DNA from: an uncultured Adlercreutzia sp. | Lineage (GTDB): Bacteria > Actinomycetota > Coriobacteriia > Coriobacteriales > Eggerthellaceae | NCBI RefSeq assembly: GCF_958431955.1 | Contig: NZ_CAUASN010000007.1 | Coordinates: 19,675 to 83,674, forward strand | DNA: 64,000 nt | Reading direction: 5' to 3' | Shown here: one piece after another, positions 59,777 through 64,000 of the stretch | Position numbering within the stretch: position 1 is the stretch's first letter | How the letters are laid out: every line of letters starts with the position of its first letter | Program-made: the position numbers and the translations under genes | The notes under the pieces: model-generated | Told to the model about the DNA's origin: nothing | What the model saw: the letters and a program-made list of their open reading frames with translations, nothing else | Database searches by the model: none

Positions 59777-61894
59777 ATGGCTAAAATGGATCTGAAGGAT
59801 ACGCGCAACATCGGCATCATGGCCCACATCGATGCAGGCAAGACCACCACGACCGAGCGCATCCTCTACTACACGGGCAAGACTCATAAAATCGGCGAGG
59901 TGCACGACGGCGCTGCCACCATGGACTGGATGGTCCAGGAGCAGGAGCGCGGCGTGACCATCACCGCCGCCGCCACCACCTGCTTTTGGAAGTACCCCGG
60001 CGGCGCTGCCGACGGCAAGGAGTACCGCTTCCAGATCATCGACACCCCCGGTCACGTGGACTTCACAGCCGAGGTGGAGCGCTCCCTGCGCGTGCTCGAC
60101 GGCACGGTAGCCGTGTTCGACGCCGTGGCCGGCGTGCAGCCCCAGTCCGAGACGGTGTGGCGTCAGGCCGAGCGTTACGGCGTGCCCCGCATCGCCTTCA
60201 TCAACAAGTACGACCGCGTGGGCGCTGACTTCTTCCACGCCATCCAGACCATGCGCGACCGCCTGGACGCGAAGGCCGTGGCCGCCCAGATCCCCATGGG
60301 CGCCGAGGACAACTTCTGGGGCATCGTGGACCTCGTGACCATGACCGCCTGGGACTTCAAGGCCGACGACAAGGGCATGACCTACCCCGAGCCGATGGAT
60401 GCCATCCCGGCCGAGTTCGTCGAGGATGCCGAGCTGTACCGCCAGGAGCTTTTGGAGGCCGCCGCCGACTGCGACGACGAGCTCATGGAGAAGGTGCTCA
60501 TGGAGGAAGAGGTGACGGTCGAGGAGCTGAAGGCCGCCATCCGCAAGGGCGTCATCGCCTGCCAGATCAACCCCGTGTTCGTGGGCTCCGCCTACAAGAA
60601 CAAGGGCGTGCAGGAGCTGCTGGACGCCGTGGTCGACTACATGCCGTCCCCGGTGGACATCCCCCCGATCAAGGGCACCAACCCCGAGACCGGCGAGGAA
60701 GAGGACCGTCCGGCCGATCCGAAGGCCCCGTTCTCCTCTCTGGCCTTCAAGATCATGACCGACCCCTACGTGGGCAAGCTCACCTACCTGCGCGTGTACT
60801 CCGGTGCGCTCGATGCCGGCAGCTACGTGCTTAACGCCACGAAGGACAAGAAGGAGCGCATCGGCCGTCTTCTGCAGATGCACTCCAACCAGCGCGTCGA
60901 CATCGACGCCGTGTCCGCCGGTGACATCGTCGCCGTCGTGGGCCTGAAGGACACCTCCACCGGCGACACCCTGTGCGCCGAGAACGCTCCCATCATCCTG
61001 GAGTCCATGGAGTTCGCCGATCCGGTTATCGACATCGCCGTGGAGCCCAAGACGAAGGCCGAGCAGGACAAGATGGCCATCGCCCTGCAGAAGCTGGCCG
61101 AGGAGGACCCGACCTTCCGCGTGTCCACCAACCACGAGACCGGCCAGACCATCATCGCCGGCATGGGCGAGCTGCACCTCGAGATCATCGTCGACCGCCT
61201 GCTGCGCGAGTTCAAGGTCGAGGCCAACGTGGGCAAGCCCCAGGTTGCCTACCGCGAGCGTCCGGGCCACGAGGTGATGAACGCCGAGGGCAAGTTCGTG
61301 CGCCAGTCCGGTGGTCGCGGCCAGTACGGCCATGCGGTCATCAACATGTACCCGCAGGAGCCGGGCAAGGGCTACGAGTTCGTCAACAAGATCGTCGGCG
61401 GCGTGGTGCCCAAGGAGTACATTCCCTCCATCGACAAGGGCATCCAGGAGGCGCTGAACTCCGGCGTTCTGGCCGGCTACCCGGTCGAGGACGTGAAGGT
61501 GGAGCTCATCGACGGTTCCTACCACGACGTCGACTCCTCCGAGGCTGCCTTCAAGGTGGCCGGCTCCATGGCCATCAAGGACGCCCTGCGCAAGTCCGAC
61601 CCGGTCATCCTCGAGCCCGTCATGGCCGTCGAGGTGGAGACCCCCGAGGAGTACACCGGCTTCGTCATGGGCGACATCCCGTCCCGCCGCGGCCTCATCC
61701 AGGGCCAGGAGCAGCGTGGCAGCGCCGTCGTCATCGAGGCCAAGGTCCCGCTGTCCCAGATGTTCGGTTACGCGACCGACCTGCGCAGCGGCACCCAGGG
61801 CCGCGCGGTGTACACCATGCAGTTCGATTCCTACGAGCCGGTTCCCAAGAGCGTTGCCGACGAGATCGTCAGCAAGGCCGGCGGCAACGCCTAA
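59777..61894 (+). CDS. fusA: Elongation factor G
   Basis: This 705-residue GTPase moves tRNAs and mRNA through the ribosome. G1 is [16 protein letters not shown]3 DTPGHVD, G4 NKYDRVGAD (Y in place of the usual M/L after NK). Domains II-V follow, with [23 protein letters not shown] and the domain IV loop [11 protein letters not shown]. The ribosome site is poor (AGGCTGGTG), suggesting coupling to rpsG 15 bases upstream. Confidence 0.97.
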   Translation: MAKMDLKDTRNIGIMAHIDAGKTTTTERILYYTGKTHKIGEVHDGAATMDWMVQEQERGVTITAAATTCFWKYPGGAADGKEYRFQIIDTPGHVDFTAEVERSLRVLDGTVAVFDAVAGVQPQSETVWRQAERYGVPRIAFINKYDRVGADFFHAIQTMRDRLDAKAVAAQIPMGAEDNFWGIVDLVTMTAWDFKADDKGMTYPEPMDAIPAEFVEDAELYRQELLEAAADCDDELMEKVLMEEEVTVEELKAAIRKGVIACQINPVFVGSAYKNKGVQELLDAVVDYMPSPVDIPPIKGTNPETGEEEDRPADPKAPFSSLAFKIMTDPYVGKLTYLRVYSGALDAGSYVLNATKDKKERIGRLLQMHSNQRVDIDAVSAGDIVAVVGLKDTSTGDTLCAENAPIILESMEFADPVIDIAVEPKTKAEQDKMAIALQKLAEEDPTFRVSTNHETGQTIIAGMGELHLEIIVDRLLREFKVEANVGKPQVAYRERPGHEVMNAEGKFVRQSGGRGQYGHAVINMYPQEPGKGYEFVNKIVGGVVPKEYIPSIDKGIQEALNSGVLAGYPVEDVKVELIDGSYHDVDSSEAAFKVAGSMAIKDALRKSDPVILEPVMAVEVETPEEYTGFVMGDIPSRRGLIQGQEQRGSAVVIEAKVPLSQMFGYATDLRSGTQGRAVYTMQFDSYEPVPKSVADEIVSKAGGNA

Positions 61895-61935
61895 GCCAGG
61901 CGTCCGTGAGAAACTTCTATTTGGAGGTAATGTAA

Positions 61936-62244
61936 GTGGCAAGTCAGAAGATTCGCATCCGCCTGAAGGGGTACGATCATGAGATCGTGGACCAGTCCAC
62001 GCGTCTCATCGTCGACACCGCTCAGAAGACGGGTGCCAAAGTTTCCGGTCCTATTCCGCTGCCCACCGAGCGCAACCTGTACTGCGTCATCCGCGGGCCC
62101 CATGTGAACAAGGACTCCCGCGAGCAGTTCGAGATGCGCACCCACAAGCGCCTGATCGACATCCTGGAGCCGACCCCCAACACGGTCGATTCCCTGATGC
62201 GTCTCGATCTCCCCGCTGGCGTTGACATCGAGATCAAGCTGTAA
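61936..62244 (+). CDS. rpsJ: 30S ribosomal protein S10
   Basis: This 102-residue protein of the 30S head is also the NusE antitermination factor. It begins at GTG after GGAGGTAATGTAA. The conserved [46 protein letters not shown] and final [12 protein letters not shown] are present. It opens the S10 block 41 bases after fusA with no promoter or terminator between. Confidence 0.97.
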   Translation: MASQKIRIRLKGYDHEIVDQSTRLIVDTAQKTGAKVSGPIPLPTERNLYCVIRGPHVNKDSREQFEMRTHKRLIDILEPTPNTVDSLMRLDLPAGVDIEIKL

Positions 62245-62257
62245 GGAGGTTTGGGAC

Positions 62258-62878
62258 ATGATTAACGCTATCTACGGCAAGAAGATCGGCATGACCCAGA
62301 TCTTCGACGAGGAGGACCGCATCGTCCCCGTGACCGTCATCCAGGCCGAGCCGAACACGGTGTGCCAGGTGAAGACCGTCGACACCGACGGCTACGAGGC
62401 TGTGCAGATGGGCTTCGGCTACATCAAGCCCCGTCGCGTGAACAAGCCCATGCAGGGTCACTTCGACAAGCAGGGCACCGAGCCGAAGCGCTACCTGCGC
62501 GAGGTGCGCGTGGAGAACGCCGGCGAGTACAAGGTGGGCGACGAGCAGACCGTCGCGGCCTTCGCCGACGTGAAGAAGGTGGACGTCACCGGTACGTCCA
62601 AGGGCAAGGGCTTCGCCGGCGTTATGAAGCGCTACGGCTTCCGCGGCGGCCCGGGCGGCCATGGTGCGCACTTCCACCGCGCTCCGGGTTCCGTCGGCCA
62701 GTGCGCCACGCCTTCCCGCGTGTTCAAGGGCCTGCGCCTGCCGGGCCACATGGGCTGCGACACCGTGACCGTGAAGAACCTCGAGGTTGTTCGCATCGAC
62801 GAGGAGCAGAACCTGATCCTCGTGAAGGGTGCCGTGCCGGGCGGTAAGAACGGCATCGTGCGCGTTCGCATGGCTTAA
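62258..62878 (+). CDS. rplC: 50S ribosomal protein L3
   Basis: This 206-residue protein binds near the 3' end of 23S rRNA. It starts [16 protein letters not shown] behind GGAGGT at 62244-62249. An in-frame ATG 12 codons earlier is within rpsJ and is rejected. The central loop [19 protein letters not shown] is intact. The gap to rpsJ is 13 bases. Confidence 0.97.
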   Translation: MINAIYGKKIGMTQIFDEEDRIVPVTVIQAEPNTVCQVKTVDTDGYEAVQMGFGYIKPRRVNKPMQGHFDKQGTEPKRYLREVRVENAGEYKVGDEQTVAAFADVKKVDVTGTSKGKGFAGVMKRYGFRGGPGGHGAHFHRAPGSVGQCATPSRVFKGLRLPGHMGCDTVTVKNLEVVRIDEEQNLILVKGAVPGGKNGIVRVRMA

Positions 62879-62911
62879 GGTATCGATCGGTAACAAGGAG
62901 TTACAGAAATT

Positions 62912-63538
62912 ATGGCAACTATTGAGATTAAGGACGTGAAGGGCGCTGCCGCCGGCACGGTCGATGTGAACGACGCCGTGTTCGGTATCGAGCCGAACGT
63001 GCCTGTCATGCACCGCACCGTGAAGGCGCAGCAGGCATCGTGGCGTCAGGGCACCGCCAACACGCGCACCCGCGGCATGGTCCGCGGCGGCGGCAAGAAG
63101 CCGTGGCGTCAGAAGGGCACCGGCCGTGCCCGCCAGGGTACCATCCGCGCTCCCCAGTGGACCGGCGGCGGCACCGTGTTCGGCCCGCACACCCGCTCCT
63201 ACGACCAGAAGGTCAACAAGAAGGAGATCAAGCTGGCCATGCGCTCGGCCCTGTCCGCCAAGCTGGCCGACGGCGAGCTGGTGGTGGTGAAGGACCTCGA
63301 CTTCGAGAAGCCCCGCACCAAGGACGCCGTGGCCCTCATCAAGGCCCTGGGTCTGGAAGGCAAGCGCATCACCGTGGTCATCGGCAACGAGGACATCGAG
63401 GCGTTCCTGTCGTTCCGCAACATCCCCGAGGTGAACATTCTGCCGGTGGGCGATATCAACACCTACGAGCTCATTGACAACAAGGTGCTCGTCATCGCCG
63501 AGCCGTGCCTGGCCCGCATCGAGGAGGTGCTTGCATAA
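62912..63538 (+). CDS. rplD: 50S ribosomal protein L4
   Basis: This 208-residue protein lines the peptide exit tunnel and regulates the S10 operon in E. coli. The tunnel loop TRGMVRGGGKKPWRQKGTGRARQG is conserved. AAGGAG precedes the ATG. Its TAA shares a base with the rplW ATG. Confidence 0.97.
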   Translation: MATIEIKDVKGAAAGTVDVNDAVFGIEPNVPVMHRTVKAQQASWRQGTANTRTRGMVRGGGKKPWRQKGTGRARQGTIRAPQWTGGGTVFGPHTRSYDQKVNKKEIKLAMRSALSAKLADGELVVVKDLDFEKPRTKDAVALIKALGLEGKRITVVIGNEDIEAFLSFRNIPEVNILPVGDINTYELIDNKVLVIAEPCLARIEEVLA

Positions 63539-63825
63539 TGGAGAAGGATCCCCGCGACGTCATCATCCGCCCGGTCATCACCGAGGCCAGCTACGACGCC
63601 ATGGAGAACAACGTGTACACCTTCGAGGTGGCCAAGGATGCCAATAAGGTTGAGATCCGCCAGGCCATCGAGGCTATCTTCAAGGTGAAGGTGGTCAAGG
63701 TGAACACGCTGAACGTGAAGTCGAAGCCGAAGCGCGTCCGCTACCAGGAGGGTCGCACCCGCACCTGGAAGAAGGCCATGGTCACCCTGGCCGAGGGCGA
63801 GACCATCGAGGTGTTCAGCGCGTAA
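63538..63825 (+). CDS. rplW: 50S ribosomal protein L23
   Basis: This 95-residue protein at the tunnel exit docks trigger factor and SRP. It begins MEKDPRDVIIRPVITEASY, with the ATG overlapping the rplD stop (TAATG). YTFEVAKDANKVEIRQAIE and the C-terminal VRYQEGRTRTWKKA loop are typical. Usually rplB follows at once; here it does not. Confidence 0.96.
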   Translation: MEKDPRDVIIRPVITEASYDAMENNVYTFEVAKDANKVEIRQAIEAIFKVKVVKVNTLNVKSKPKRVRYQEGRTRTWKKAMVTLAEGETIEVFSA

Positions 63826-63927
63826 TATAGGCCACCGCTTATATCGTAGGAAGAATATCGAGGTGTTCCAAGCCTAGGCGCCCTTCCGGAACCTTCCGGG
63901 AGCGCTTGAAGCCGAGGAAAACTTGCC
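63826..63927. other. Gene-free region after rplW with a possible rplW 3'-end remnant
   Basis: No start of rplB is seen. ATCGAGGTGTTC from the end of rplW (around 63806) recurs at about 63857 and is followed by CAAGCCTAG. It reads I-E-V-F-Q-A-stop against I-E-V-F-S-A-stop in rplW. This could mark a recombination breakpoint. Confidence 0.45.
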
Positions 63928-63965
63928 GAAGCCCCCGTCTCATCCGAGACGGGGGCTTCTTTTTT
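63928..63965 (+). terminator. Strong intrinsic terminator after rplW
   Basis: A perfect 14-bp stem GAAGCCCCCGTCTC / GAGACGGGGGCTTC with a 4-base loop is followed by TTTTTT. It ends the ribosomal operon about 100 bases after rplW. The last 35 bases of the window are C/T-rich and hold no recognisable gene. Confidence 0.95.
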
Positions 63966-64000
63966 GCCCCCTCCCCCTCTTCCATCCTTCCGTCTCCCAC

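Noticed and set aside
59183..61942. Leftward open frame of 919 codons opposite rpsG and fusA
   Set aside because: Antisense shadow of EF-G, rich in His/Val/Leu/Gly repeats; no plausible start signal or domain.
1..64000. CRISPR arrays, tRNAs, rRNAs, prophage or IS transposase
   Set aside because: No regularly spaced repeats, cloverleaf sequences, integrase or transposase reading frames were recognised on either strand.

Overview
The window looks like chromosomal DNA of a high-GC, anaerobic gut actinobacterium of the class Coriobacteriia, most likely family Eggerthellaceae. This is inferred from gene content, not from a database match. The signs are a Tat-exported molybdopterin reductase with an Fe-S partner and TorD chaperone, a Tat/lipoprotein flavin reductase next to a membrane-domain LuxR regulator, a RecJ-RecQ fusion, a one-chain Fe-S serine dehydratase, and a str operon running into S10 genes. 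No tRNA, rRNA, CRISPR array, prophage or complete insertion sequence was recognised.

Layout. 1-1.5 kb: 3' end of folC facing hpf-acpP. 1.8-3.9 kb: NhaA antiporter and a MarR regulator. 3.9-10.5 kb: a divergent molybdoenzyme locus. A leftward operon encodes a TorD chaperone and three exported proteins (two rhodanese-like, one nicotinamidase-like). The rightward operon encodes the catalytic subunit and an Fe-S subunit that carries a frameshift here. 10.5-13.7 kb: copper operon csoR-copA, with the operator exactly between the -35 and -10. 13.7-16.8 kb: glmU, prs, pth. 16.9-20.7 kb: an MFS exporter and an ABC-F ATPase. 20.9-24.1 kb: flavin reductase and LuxR regulator. 24.2-28.9 kb: yigZ and two MATE exporters around an AraC regulator. 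28.9-29.2 kb: a candidate type I toxin-antitoxin pair. 29.3-32.1 kb: queD-queE-queC-queF, giving preQ1 for queuosine. 32.5-38.9 kb: recJ-recQ fusion, (p)ppGpp synthase/hydrolase, metallo-hydrolase. 39.1-43.1 kb: PiT phosphate transporter with its DUF47 partner, TRIC-type channel, phospholipase C-like protein. 43.3-45.8 kb: lysC and asd. 46.5-47.6 kb: a DUF559-like protein between two hairpin repeats. 47.9-58.5 kb: tlyA, tatD, yccF, a membrane protein, a solute-binding lipoprotein, pcrA/uvrD, serine dehydratase, family II pyrophosphatase and an M20 peptidase. 58.7-63.8 kb: rpsL-rpsG-fusA-rpsJ-rplC-rplD-rplW, then a strong terminator.

The least explained signal is a dispersed family of 130-160 bp palindromic elements at about 18.6, 32.2, 46.0 and 47.8 kb. 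Their 23-29 bp arms pair perfectly or nearly so but differ in sequence between copies, while part of the roughly 80-105 nt loop is conserved (core TGAmCTGGkGTTT). Mismatches in one copy become G-U pairs in a minus-strand transcript, which hints at a structured RNA or a small mobile hairpin element. Other points of interest are the exported rhodanese/nicotinamidase partners of the molybdoenzyme, the frameshifted Fe-S subunit, the type I toxin candidate, a histone H1-like extension on QueF, several leaderless-looking promoters, and an S10 operon that stops after rplW.
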